From Prosthecobacter sp. (GTDB lineage: Bacteria; Verrucomicrobiota; Verrucomicrobiia; Verrucomicrobiales; Verrucomicrobiaceae), in contig JABARQ010000022.1 of the NCBI GenBank assembly GCA_019186985.1, forward strand, positions 1 through 64,000: a stretch of 64,000 bases of DNA. The letters are read 5' to 3'. The notes under the pieces were generated by a model, which was not told the DNA's origin, did no database searches, and saw only the letters and a list, made by a program, of their open reading frames with translations. Positions 16,723-24,713 of this stretch are shown one piece after another. How positions within the stretch are numbered: position 1 is the stretch's first letter; each line of letters opens with the position of its first letter. The position numbers were made by a program, and so were the translations under genes.

Positions 16723-18120
16723 TCAAATCATGAACTCCATCATCACCGGCTGTGGCGTGGCGCTGGCACCGAGGCCAAGGATGCTTTCAGCGACCCGGCG
16801 GGCCTGGCCCCGGAGTTCGGGCACGGCGATGGTCTCCCAGTAGGTGCCGCGCAGCAGCGGCCCCATCGCGAAAAGGAGCGGTGACGGCCGGCCTTCGAGA
16901 TCGATCACGGCGTGATCGGACTGGATTCGAACCCCCATCTCCATTTCATCCGGCGACACCAGACCCCTGCGCAGGAGGTTTTGCAGGAGCACGGACTTGC
17001 TGGCGGCGAGGCGGGTCTGAGGACCTGTGGCATTGAGCACAAGATCACCTTCAAGCTGCCTGCCATGGCTCAGGAGCACGCGGACACGGTCACCGGCGCC
17101 TTCCACGCGTTCAATCTCCGCCGCGTGCACCTGGAGCTGGCCGGTCAGCTGGGCGCTGGCGATCTGCGCGTGTATTTCCGGTGCGATGCGGTGCCGAAGC
17201 ACGTTCCAGCGCGCCGCATGATGCCGCGCAAAGGCTTTCTTTTCCTCCAGGGTGAAGCCCTGCCAGACGCGCTGCGTGTGCGGCCGCATCTTGTCCACGA
17301 TGATGGCCGGGTTCGCGCCCATCTCGCGCAAACGAGCGCAATGATGCTCCATGAGCGCGGCGAGCTTTTCGAGTCCGAGACCGGCCAGATCAACGTCGGC
17401 GGGAGGAAAGTCCGGATACTCAATGCCGCGGAAGTGGGCGTTTGGCAGCCATCCATGCCGAGACACCGCATGAATGCGCCCCAGCCAGCCGAGCGCCCGC
17501 AGCGTGATGATCGCATCCACGGTGGTCAGGCCCGTGCCTAGCAGCACGATCGTGCCCGTGTCCGGCGGCAGGTTCTCATGCCAGGGCAGCCATGGGTTGC
17601 CCGCCCAGGCCGGATGTCCGCCGAGCGTCTCCGCCCCCGGCAAATCCGCCGGCGCCTCATTGCCCGTGGCGAGAACGATGCGGTCGGCCCGGATCTCGGC
17701 TCCGTCGGCGAGCACAACGGTTCCATCCTCCTTCACGTCAACGGCCTCGCCCCTGATGCGCGTGACCTCGCTCAGATGATGGTGCGCGAGCGACTTCAAA
17801 TAGTCCCCATAGATCATGCGCGGGATGAAGCGCTCACGCAGCTCCTCATCGGGCACCAGGTCATATTCACTGCGGGTGCGCAGCCAGTTCACGAAATGAT
17901 CCGGCTGGTCCGGAAACGCGGACATGTTTCGCGCCGCGACGTTCAGCAGGTGCTCCATGCGCCTTGTGCCGTAGGCCACGCCACGTCCATCAGGCCGATG
18001 GTCGTTGATGATCGTGATGCGCGGCGGCCTGGATGCAGGCCGGACAAGGTTCACGGCGGCAAGCGTGCCGCTGCAGCCGCCTCCGAGGATGATGATGTGG
18101 GGGCTCGATGAAGGGCTCAT
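16723..18120 (-). CDS. FAD/NAD(P)-binding oxidoreductase (PF13454 type)
   Basis: The N-terminus has a Rossmann fold (HIIILGGGCSGTLAAVNL) with the GxGxxG-like FAD motif in the form GGGCSG. It is followed by the hallmark of the FAD-NAD(P)-binding family (GRGVAYGTRRMEHLLNVAARNMSAFPDQPDHFVNWL). A second dinucleotide region reads DRIVLATGNE and TIVLLGTGLTTVDAIITL, then HAVSRHGWLPNAH. The length of 465 residues is normal for the family. These proteins are cytosolic flavoenzymes whose substrates are mostly unknown. It is divergent from the SsuD-like gene, with an operator-like site between them, so it could supply reduced flavin or act on the same substrate. That pairing is inference. Confidence 0.8.
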   Translation of the reverse strand: MSPSSSPHIIILGGGCSGTLAAVNLVRPASRPPRITIINDHRPDGRGVAYGTRRMEHLLNVAARNMSAFPDQPDHFVNWLRTRSEYDLVPDEELRERFIPRMIYGDYLKSLAHHHLSEVTRIRGEAVDVKEDGTVVLADGAEIRADRIVLATGNEAPADLPGAETLGGHPAWAGNPWLPWHENLPPDTGTIVLLGTGLTTVDAIITLRALGWLGRIHAVSRHGWLPNAHFRGIEYPDFPPADVDLAGLGLEKLAALMEHHCARLREMGANPAIIVDKMRPHTQRVWQGFTLEEKKAFARHHAARWNVLRHRIAPEIHAQIASAQLTGQLQVHAAEIERVEGAGDRVRVLLSHGRQLEGDLVLNATGPQTRLAASKSVLLQNLLRRGLVSPDEMEMGVRIQSDHAVIDLEGRPSPLLFAMGPLLRGTYWETIAVPELRGQARRVAESILGLGASATPQPVMMEFMI

Positions 18121-18182
18121 GCAGGAAGGAGGAGGGTGGGTTCAGGCACAACGGCAGACCGTTGCACAAAAGCCTTGTCACA

Positions 18183-18203
18183 TATTCCATTACTGTAATA
18201 TAT
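18183..18203. promoter_or_regulatory. Operator-like site between the divergent FAD and SsuD-like genes
   Basis: The sequence starts TATTCCA, ends AATATAT, and contains the palindrome ATTAC-T-GTAAT at 18189-18199. It matches 14191-14211 in 18 of 21 positions. It lies 42 bp before the SsuD-like start and 62 bp before the FAD gene start, so one regulator could control both directions. Confidence 0.55.
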
Positions 18204-18245
18204 ACGACAAGTCGAGTGCTTTAGCGTCTGCCAACCCTCCCCAAC

Positions 18246-19400
18246 ATGCCCGCCCCCATCTCCATCCGCACCGAAGGCCGCCAGTGTGAAGTCGCGTGGT
18301 TCTCCGCCATCTGCTCCGATGATTATGAGTTCCTCGGCGTGCCGGATGGCAGCATCCGCAGCAGCTACGAGCACTGCGGTGACATTGTGCGCAAGGCGGA
18401 CTCGCTTGGTTATCAGAACATCCTGCTGCCCTCCGGCTGGATCGCCGGACAGGACGCGCTGGCCTTTGCCTCCGCCATGGCGCCGCAGACCCGGCAGATC
18501 AATCTTCTCGTCGCCCTGCGCATGGGCGAAGTGTGGCCGCCGATGCTCGCACGCGCCCTCGCCACGGTTGATCACATCCTCAAGGGCCGCCTCACCATCA
18601 ACATCATCTCCTCCGACATGCCCGGCATCAGGGAGGACAATCAAACACGCTACGACCGCGCCAGCGAGATCATCCAGATCCTCCAGGGCCTATGGCGCAC
18701 GGACGGACCCTATCAGTTCAAAGGCAGGTTCTATGACATCTCGCTGCCAACCACCGAGCCCGCGAAGACCTATCAGCAGAACGGCGGTCCGCTCATGTAT
18801 TTCGGCGGCATCTCTCCAGCCGCGCAGGATTTGTGCGCGAAGCACTGCGACGTCTTCCTGATGTGGCCTGAAACGGAGGACCGCATCGCCGAAACGATGC
18901 GCGTGATGTCGGAGAAGGCAGCCGGCTATGGCCGCAAGATCGACTTCGGCTTCCGCAGCCATGTCATCGTGCGCGAAACCGAGGCCGAGGCACGTGCGGC
19001 CGCCGACCGTCTCATTTCCAGGCTCGACGCCGCCAAAGGCGCGGAGATCAAGGCGCGCTCCCAGGACAGCAAGAGCCTCGGCGTGCTCCGTCAGGACGAA
19101 CTCCGCGCCCAGAGCAAGGACCTCTACATCGAGGACCATCTCTGGAGCGGCATCGGCCTCGCCCGCAGCGGCTGCGCCAGCGCCATCGTCGGCGACCCCG
19201 ATCAAGTCCTCGCCAAACTGAACCGCTACATGGACATGGGCATGAGGGCCTTCGTTCTCAGCGGTTACCCGCATCTGGATGAATGCGACCTCTTCGCGAA
19301 ACACGTCCTGCCGAAGCTGCCGACATGCCGCATCAATGAATTGCAAAACCGCCGGGTGCCTGATCCCGTGACACCGCTGACGACTGCGGAACGGAGGTGA
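18246..19400 (+). CDS. LLM-class flavin-dependent monooxygenase, SsuD-like
   Basis: The 384-residue protein follows alkanesulfonate monooxygenase SsuD along its length. Recognisable stretches are [28 protein letters not shown], the FMN-binding region [47 protein letters not shown], and the C-terminal [12 protein letters not shown]. It should be a TIM-barrel enzyme using FMNH2 and O2. The substrate may be an alkanesulfonate or another small molecule: no SsuABC transporter or SsuE reductase is nearby, and the adjacent MFS and FAD proteins suggest a different pathway. It is divergent from the FAD/NAD(P) gene and shares an operator-like site with the MFS gene. Confidence 0.88.
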   Translation: MPAPISIRTEGRQCEVAWFSAICSDDYEFLGVPDGSIRSSYEHCGDIVRKADSLGYQNILLPSGWIAGQDALAFASAMAPQTRQINLLVALRMGEVWPPMLARALATVDHILKGRLTINIISSDMPGIREDNQTRYDRASEIIQILQGLWRTDGPYQFKGRFYDISLPTTEPAKTYQQNGGPLMYFGGISPAAQDLCAKHCDVFLMWPETEDRIAETMRVMSEKAAGYGRKIDFGFRSHVIVRETEAEARAAADRLISRLDAAKGAEIKARSQDSKSLGVLRQDELRAQSKDLYIEDHLWSGIGLARSGCASAIVGDPDQVLAKLNRYMDMGMRAFVLSGYPHLDECDLFAKHVLPKLPTCRINELQNRRVPDPVTPLTTAERR

Positions 19401-19402
19401 AT

Positions 19403-19533
19403 TTGGCAGAAAGATTAAGGGTGGAAAAATTCTCTGAATCAGAATTCAATCCTTCATCTTCTATCCGTTAAACCATCTTCAAGAGCTCGGCCACCAAGCT
19501 ACACCATCTTTCCACCCTTCATTTTTCCACCCC
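19403..19533 (+). repeat. REP-like intergenic repeat, degenerate copy
   Basis: The left arm (GGCAGAAAGATTAAGGGTGG, then AAAAATTCTCTGA) matches the element at 21971. The right arm is shorter (TCTTTCCACCC, then TTTTTCCACC just before the next start codon). The middle is longer than in the other copies. It fills the whole gap between the SsuD-like gene and the next oxidoreductase gene, so it may lie in the latter's leader. Confidence 0.6.
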
Positions 19534-20577
19534 ATGATCCCTGTTCGCTTCGCTCTCGCCGGATTCGGCGCCTGGGGCAAATTTCATGCCCAGTCCATCG
19601 CTGGAAATCCCGACGCGGCTCTGGTTGCCATCACCGCGCCTTCGGAGGCGTCGCGTGAAGAGGCTCGCAAACTGTATCCGGAGGCCCAAATCTTCGCCGA
19701 CAGCCTCGAAATGATTGCGAAGGCCGATTTCGACATCATCGACATCGCCACGCCGAGCCACACGCACCGCGAGATCGCGCTCGCGGCGATGCAGAAGGGC
19801 AAACATGTGCTTCTGGAGAAACCGATGGCCATCACGCTCGAAGATTGCAAGGCCATCGTCGCCGGTGCCCGCGATCACGGCGTGCACTTGGCCGTCGGGC
19901 ATGAACTGCGCCTTTCCTCCCAGTGGGGCCGAATCAAGGAAATCATCGCCGCAGGCACCATCGGTGATCCGCAATACGTGCTCGTCGAGCTGCTGCGCAA
20001 ACCCTACCGCACAGGCGCCAGCGGCTGGCGCTACGACCAGAACCGCGTCGGCTCGTGGGTGCTGGAGGAGCCGATTCACTTCTTCGACCTCGCCCGCTGG
20101 TATCTCGAAGGCAGCGGCGATCCCGTCGAGCTCTACGCCTACGGCAACTCACGCGACCCGCAGCGTCCGACGCTTTATGACAACTTCAGCGCCATGTTCA
20201 AATACGCCAACGGCAGTTATGCGGTCGTTTCGCAGACACTCGCCGCCTTTGAGCATCATCAGACCGTGAAAGTCAGCGGCACCAAGGGCGCGCTCTGGGC
20301 CGGCTGGAGCGGTGCGCTTGACCGCACGCTGGAACCCACCGCGTTTCTGAAAGTCTTCGACGGCGAAAAAGTCGAGGATCTCACGCTCACCAGGCAAAGT
20401 GGAGAGGTCTTCGAACTGCGCGAAGAGGTCGCGCAGTGCATCGACATGGTGCGCAGCGGCAAGAAGCCCATCGCCACCGGTCTAGACGGCCTCTGGAGCG
20501 CCGGCCTGTGCCTCGTCGCCGAGGAATCCATCCGCCAGCAGAGGCCTTTGCCCGTGGGCGAGCTGCTGCAGTTTTAA
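19534..20577 (+). CDS. Gfo/Idh/MocA-family oxidoreductase
   Basis: The 347-residue cytosolic protein has an N-terminal NAD(P)-binding Rossmann fold (RFALAGFGAWGKFHAQSI) and the family's catalytic lysine motif GKHVLLEKPMAI near residue 90-100. The C-terminal alpha/beta domain contains GSWVLEEPIHFFDLARWYL, where the glutamate and histidine replace the more common GG-x-x-x-D-x-x-x-H pattern. It probably oxidises or dehydrates a sugar, inositol or amino-sugar derivative. It lies downstream of the SsuD-like gene behind a REP-like repeat and before a second, exported member of the same family. Substrate not identifiable. Confidence 0.85.
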   Translation: MIPVRFALAGFGAWGKFHAQSIAGNPDAALVAITAPSEASREEARKLYPEAQIFADSLEMIAKADFDIIDIATPSHTHREIALAAMQKGKHVLLEKPMAITLEDCKAIVAGARDHGVHLAVGHELRLSSQWGRIKEIIAAGTIGDPQYVLVELLRKPYRTGASGWRYDQNRVGSWVLEEPIHFFDLARWYLEGSGDPVELYAYGNSRDPQRPTLYDNFSAMFKYANGSYAVVSQTLAAFEHHQTVKVSGTKGALWAGWSGALDRTLEPTAFLKVFDGEKVEDLTLTRQSGEVFELREEVAQCIDMVRSGKKPIATGLDGLWSAGLCLVAEESIRQQRPLPVGELLQF

Positions 20578-20640
20578 GGGCAGGAAGATTGCGGGCAGAA
20601 AAATTTTCCAAAAACCTCTGATACTGAAATTTTTCTACCA
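20578..20640 (+). repeat. REP-like intergenic repeat
   Basis: The left arm GGCAGGAAGATTGCGGGCAG runs on into AAAAATTTTCC. The shorter right arm CTGAAATTTTTCTACC is partly complementary to it. This is the same family as the copies at 19403 and 21971. It lies directly after the stop codon of one oxidoreductase gene and 33 bp before the next start. Confidence 0.65.
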
Positions 20641-20673
20641 AAACTCAACCGCATCAACACACCACCGACCACC

Positions 20674-21960
20674 ATGCCCACCCCGACGCGCCGTTCCTTC
20701 CTCGCCAGCACTTCCGGACTGGCGATGTCTGCTGCCACGCATGCGTTTGCTTCCGGCGGAAGTAGCGACATCAAAATCGCGCTCATCGGCTGCGGCGGCC
20801 GAGGGACGGGCGCCTGCAACCAAGCGCTCAATGCAGGCTCCACCATCAAGCTCGTCGCGGTGCTCGATCCGCTTGAGGGCAAGGCGCAGGCCGCGCTCGA
20901 TATTTTGAAGCAGAAGCACGAAGGGCAGGTCGATGTGCCGCCGGATCAGGTCTTCACGCAGTTCGAGGACTGGCAGAAGGTGTATCAGCTCGCCGATGTC
21001 GTGCTCATCACCACGCCGCCGGGACCTCGACCCTTTTTGTTCGAGCAGGCCATCAAGGCCGGAAAGCATGTCTTCATGGAAAAGCCTGTCGCCGTCGATG
21101 CCGCGGGCGTGCGTCGCGTGCTCGCCGCCGCCGAGGAGGCGAAAAAGAAGAACCTCAATGTCTGCGTCGGCTTTCAGCGTCGCTATGATCCCGCCTACAT
21201 CGACATGATCCAGCGGCTGCACGCGGGTGAGATCGGCGACCTCGTTTTTGGCCGCGTGTATTGGAACGGCAGCTCACGCCCTGGCTTCCAGCGTGAACCT
21301 GGCGAGAGCGAGATGCACTACCAGATCCGCAACTGGTACTTCTTCACCTGGATGAGCGGCGATCACATCCTTGAGCAGCACTGCCACAACCTCGACGTGG
21401 CCAACTGGGTCATGCAGGGCAGGATGCCCGTGCGTGCCACCGGCCAGGGCGGCCGCCAGGTGCGCCGCGCGAGGGAGAACGGCACCATCTTCGACCACCA
21501 CACCGTCGAGTTCGAATACGACAACGGCATGCGCATCCTCAGCCAGTGCTGCCAGATCGGCGGCAAGTGCCAGAAGGATGTCAGCGAGCACTTTCATGGC
21601 ACGAAGGGCATCGCCGACCTCGCTGCCAACGGCCGCTTCCTCATCAAGGGCCAGCCACCCGGCGGCAGACGCACGCGCAACAAATCCGACGCCTACCAGC
21701 TCGAGCACGACACCTTCTTTGAAAACATCCGCACCGGCAAGGTGCGCATCGACGCCGACTATGCCGCCTACAGCTCCATGATGGGCGTCATGGGCCGCAT
21801 GGCCACCTACACCGGCCAGGTCATCACCTGGGATCAGGCCTTCAACTCCACCGAGTCCCTCGTGCCCGACAACATCACCTGGAAAACCGATCCCCCCGTC
21901 AAGCCCGACGCCGATGGCTGGTATCCCGTTGCCATTCCCGGCACGACGATGCCGGTGTGA
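20674..21960 (+). CDS. Exported Gfo/Idh/MocA-family oxidoreductase (Tat signal)
   Basis: A twin-arginine signal starts the protein (TRRSFLASTSGLAMSAATHAFA). The Rossmann motif follows (IKIALIGCGGRGTGACNQAL). The EKP motif is present (GKHVFMEKPVAVDA), and a second-domain His pattern reads GDHILEQHCHNLDVANW. The length of 428 residues is typical of the planctomycete/verrucomicrobial periplasmic branch. Tat export implies folding with NAD(P) in the cytosol. It probably acts on sugar derivatives in the periplasm. It is flanked on both sides by REP-like repeats and lies in line with the FAD-dependent oxidoreductase downstream. Confidence 0.88.
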   Translation: MPTPTRRSFLASTSGLAMSAATHAFASGGSSDIKIALIGCGGRGTGACNQALNAGSTIKLVAVLDPLEGKAQAALDILKQKHEGQVDVPPDQVFTQFEDWQKVYQLADVVLITTPPGPRPFLFEQAIKAGKHVFMEKPVAVDAAGVRRVLAAAEEAKKKNLNVCVGFQRRYDPAYIDMIQRLHAGEIGDLVFGRVYWNGSSRPGFQREPGESEMHYQIRNWYFFTWMSGDHILEQHCHNLDVANWVMQGRMPVRATGQGGRQVRRARENGTIFDHHTVEFEYDNGMRILSQCCQIGGKCQKDVSEHFHGTKGIADLAANGRFLIKGQPPGGRRTRNKSDAYQLEHDTFFENIRTGKVRIDADYAAYSSMMGVMGRMATYTGQVITWDQAFNSTESLVPDNITWKTDPPVKPDADGWYPVAIPGTTMPV

Positions 21961-21970
21961 TCTGCCGTTT

Positions 21971-22045
21971 GGCAGAAAGATTGCGGGTGGAAACATTTTC
22001 CCAAGCCTCCGGCTCTGAAATCTTTCCACCCGCAATCTTTCTACC
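21971..22045 (+). repeat. REP-like intergenic repeat, complete inverted repeat
   Basis: The left arm at 21971-22000 begins GGCAGAAAGATTGCGGGTGG. The right arm at 22017-22045 is its near-perfect reverse complement (ends CCCGCAATCTTTCTACC), with only a few mismatches over about 29 bp. The spacer is about 16 bp. This is the best-preserved of four copies in 16.6-22.1 kb and defines the family. Confidence 0.75.
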
Positions 22046-22318
22046 AATAATCAATCCGATGCCCAGCACACCTTTGTGTGCTTGTCACCAGTGTCGAAGC
22101 TCGTCAAGAACCGGGCGCGCCTGAGAAAAACGACATCCGAGTTGTTCGTGATCCCAGGGCTCCCTCTCCGCCGAGGACGAAAAAGGAATTGCTCCCGCCG
22201 CCCGTGACTTTCCAGGATGGAGACCTTGCCCTCGAAAAAATGACCGGCGATTTTATCTGATGTCCAAAAGGCATCGTCGACTGCCTCATGGCCTGAACTC
22301 CACCCAACTTCATCCCTC

Positions 22319-23740
22319 ATGACCGCCAACACCGTCTCCCGTCGTCGTTTTCTGCATGCGGCCCTGGCCGGAGGCGCGGCCGGGCAGGGAGCATCGCAAG
22401 GCTCAGTCGTTCCGGAAACAGCCGGAGCGTTTGAAGAGCCTGCGCAGAAGCTGGAGCTGCGTGAGGATGCGGAAGTGATCGTCTGCGGCGCAGGACCTGC
22501 GGGCGTTTCCGCAGCTATCACGGCGGCGCGGGCCGGGGCGAAGGTGCGGCTTTTTGAGGTGCATGGCTGCCTGGGCGGCGTGTGGACGGCGGGCCTGCTG
22601 ACCTACATCTTTGACTTCGACAAGCCGGGCCTGACGCGGGAGCTGACAAGGCGGCTCGATGAACGGGGCGCACGGCACAATTCGAACCCAGCCCGGTTTG
22701 TCTATGAGCCTGAGGAGATGAAGATCCTGCTGGAGGAACTTTGCACCGAGGCAGGAGTGACCTGCCAGCTCCACACACGCGTGGCGGCGGCCTTCCGCGA
22801 GGGCGGGCGGCTGCGAACGATCGTCACGGAGTCCAAGGCGGGCCGTCAGGCCTGGAGGGCGCCGGTTTTCATCGATGCCACGGGCGATGGCGACCTCGGG
22901 TCGCAGGCGGGCTGCGGCTGGGACATCGGCCAGGAGAAGGAATGCCCCTGTCAGCCGATGACGCTCAACGCCCTGGCCGTGGTGCGCGACGTCAAGGCGC
23001 TGACCCCGTTCATGTCCTTCAACGGCACGGATGAGTTTCAGGGGCCCGGAGGCCATCTGGCCTGCATGGAGGTCTTCAAGGCCGAGATCCGCCGCGCCGG
23101 CATCGAGCCTTCCTACGGACACCCGACGCTGTTTCCGGTGCGTGAGGACCTGGTGATGCTCATGCTGAACCATGAGTATGGCATCAAGCCCTGGGACGCC
23201 GCGAAGATCAGCGAGGCGACGATGCGCGGACGGGCTGAGATCTTCAGCATCATGCGCGCCCTGCGCAGGCTCGGCGGTCCCTGGCAGGGGCTGCAGATCG
23301 CGGCCACGGCGGAGCAGATCGGCGTGCGCGACGGACGACGCATTCACGGCCGTTACAAGATGACCCGCGAGGATCTGGTCCAGGGAGCACGCCAGGACGA
23401 CGCCGTGGCGCGGGTGACCTTTGGCGTGGACATCCATGCGGACTCGAAGGAGACGAACCAGTCGAAGCCCATCAACAACGGCGACTTCAAGATGAAGCCC
23501 TATGACATCCCCCTGCGCGCCCTCATCGCCAGGGATGTGGACGGCCTCATGATGGCAGGACGCTGCATCAGCGGCGACTTCATCTCGCATGCCAGCTACC
23601 GTGTCACCGGCAACTCAGTCGCGATGGGCGAGGCTGCGGGCGTCATTGCCGCGCTTGCCGCAACATCAGGGCGTCTTCCTCATGAAGTGGCCTGGAACGA
23701 AGGCCTGGCAAAGCTGAAGGCCATGGGTCAGCGGGTGTAA
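22319..23740 (+). CDS. FAD-dependent oxidoreductase, Tat-exported (FAD_oxidored, PF12831 type)
   Basis: The 473-residue protein has a twin-arginine signal (SRRRFLHAALAGGAAG). The FAD-binding motif is VIVCGAGPAGVSAAITAARAG. Further family features are LFEVHGCLGGVWTAGL, FIDATGDGDLGSQAGC, and a C-terminal FAD contact region (ALIARDVDGLMMAGRCISGDFISH, then YRVTGNSVAMGEAAG). Members of this family are common in planctomycetes and verrucomicrobia near sugar-degrading genes, but their substrates are unknown. The 273 bp before the start hold a complete REP-like repeat's tail region and no gene I would support. It may extend the oxidoreductase cluster at 18.2-22 kb. Confidence 0.85.
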   Translation: MTANTVSRRRFLHAALAGGAAGQGASQGSVVPETAGAFEEPAQKLELREDAEVIVCGAGPAGVSAAITAARAGAKVRLFEVHGCLGGVWTAGLLTYIFDFDKPGLTRELTRRLDERGARHNSNPARFVYEPEEMKILLEELCTEAGVTCQLHTRVAAAFREGGRLRTIVTESKAGRQAWRAPVFIDATGDGDLGSQAGCGWDIGQEKECPCQPMTLNALAVVRDVKALTPFMSFNGTDEFQGPGGHLACMEVFKAEIRRAGIEPSYGHPTLFPVREDLVMLMLNHEYGIKPWDAAKISEATMRGRAEIFSIMRALRRLGGPWQGLQIAATAEQIGVRDGRRIHGRYKMTREDLVQGARQDDAVARVTFGVDIHADSKETNQSKPINNGDFKMKPYDIPLRALIARDVDGLMMAGRCISGDFISHASYRVTGNSVAMGEAAGVIAALAATSGRLPHEVAWNEGLAKLKAMGQRV

Positions 23741-23796
23741 ATTCCAGGCTTCGTCGGCGTTCGGAGCGGTTGCGGAGTCGGAACCATGTAGTCAGT

Positions 23797-24405
23797 TCAA
23801 GGCTTCCGCAGGCTGCTGCGCAGGCGTTCGGCGGTGAGGACCGCCCGGAACCGCTGCTCATCGGACTCGCGCGTGTCGCTGACCAGGCAGTAGCGGTAGT
23901 CCCGCCAGTGCTGCATCTCGGCCTCCGCGTTTTTCAGACGCAGCTCCACCACTTCCTCGCTGTCCGTGCCACGACCCGACAGGCGGGCGCGCAGCTCCTC
24001 CAGGCTGGGCGGCATGACAAAGATGTCCGTCAGGCACTTTTCCACCAGTTCATCCTCACAGCCACGCACCTGGGCGGCACCCTGCACGTCGATGTCCATC
24101 AGGACGTCCACACCGCGCCGGAGGTTGTCGAACACATAGCTCTTCAGCGTGCCATACCAGCGGTTGTGCACACGGGCGTACTCAAACATCTCACCTCGGT
24201 CCACGCGGGCCAGGAAATCCTCTTCTGTGAGAAAGAAGTAATCCCTTCCATCCACCTCACCGGGTCGGGGAGGCCGCGTCGTACAGGATACCGAGAACAC
24301 CGCCCCGCCTTCCGCACAGGCTTTGCGGCACAGCGTGGTTTTGCCGGTTCCCGAAGGACCGGAGACGACGATGAGAAGACCAAGACGTGATTCAGAAACA
24401 GGCAT
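23797..24405 (-). CDS. gmk: Guanylate kinase
   Basis: The enzyme phosphorylates GMP to GDP with ATP in the cytosol. The P-loop reads VVSGPSGTGKTTL, the GMP-binding region SVSCTTRPPRPGEVDGRDYFF, and further motifs are EYARVHNRWYGT (where many family members have H-G-x-x-Y-G-T) and DIDVQGAAQV. The chosen start, ATG at 24405 (MPVSESRLG), gives 202 residues, the family's normal length. The frame is open further upstream to 24468, but that extra part has no family counterpart. It stands alone, with no rpoZ or coaBC next to it. Confidence 0.95.
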   Translation of the reverse strand: MPVSESRLGLLIVVSGPSGTGKTTLCRKACAEGGAVFSVSCTTRPPRPGEVDGRDYFFLTEEDFLARVDRGEMFEYARVHNRWYGTLKSYVFDNLRRGVDVLMDIDVQGAAQVRGCEDELVEKCLTDIFVMPPSLEELRARLSGRGTDSEEVVELRLKNAEAEMQHWRDYRYCLVSDTRESDEQRFRAVLTAERLRSSLRKP

Positions 24406-24696
24406 GGATGCTGTCCGCCTTTCGCACTGCTGACTGTCATCGCAAATCGTTTCATCACTGCGACGCATCGCTGTGGATGTACTGATATTTAAGATTTTGT
24501 GCCTACCTTGTAATCACAAATGCCTCGACTTGTCCTCTATGAATCCTTATGATTGTGGGATTCCAGGCAATTCTAACCAACTGGTTGTCTGGACTTTCCG
24601 TGATGAACCCGATGATCGTCAGGCGTGCCGGCAGCTCCCCGGCACCGCGAACAGAACCCTGCCACCTCATCCGCAGATGGCTCAGATTGCACAGAT

Positions 24697-24706
24697 GGGG
24701 AGGTGA
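24697..24706 (+). promoter_or_regulatory. Strong ribosome-binding site that decides the start
   Basis: GGGGAGGTGA lies 7 bp before the ATG at 24714. It is the strongest Shine-Dalgarno sequence noted in the window and rules against the longer open frame that begins at 24549. Confidence 0.7.
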
Positions 24707-24713
24707 ACCAACG

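Noticed and set aside
21274..22047. Minus-strand frame starting in the REP-like repeat
   Set aside because: Its first residues are translated from the inverted repeat and the remainder is antisense to the Tat-exported oxidoreductase gene.
22078..22260. Short open frame in the gap before the FAD-dependent oxidoreductase gene
   Set aside because: No ribosome-binding site, low-complexity composition and no recognisable domain; the gap seems non-coding.
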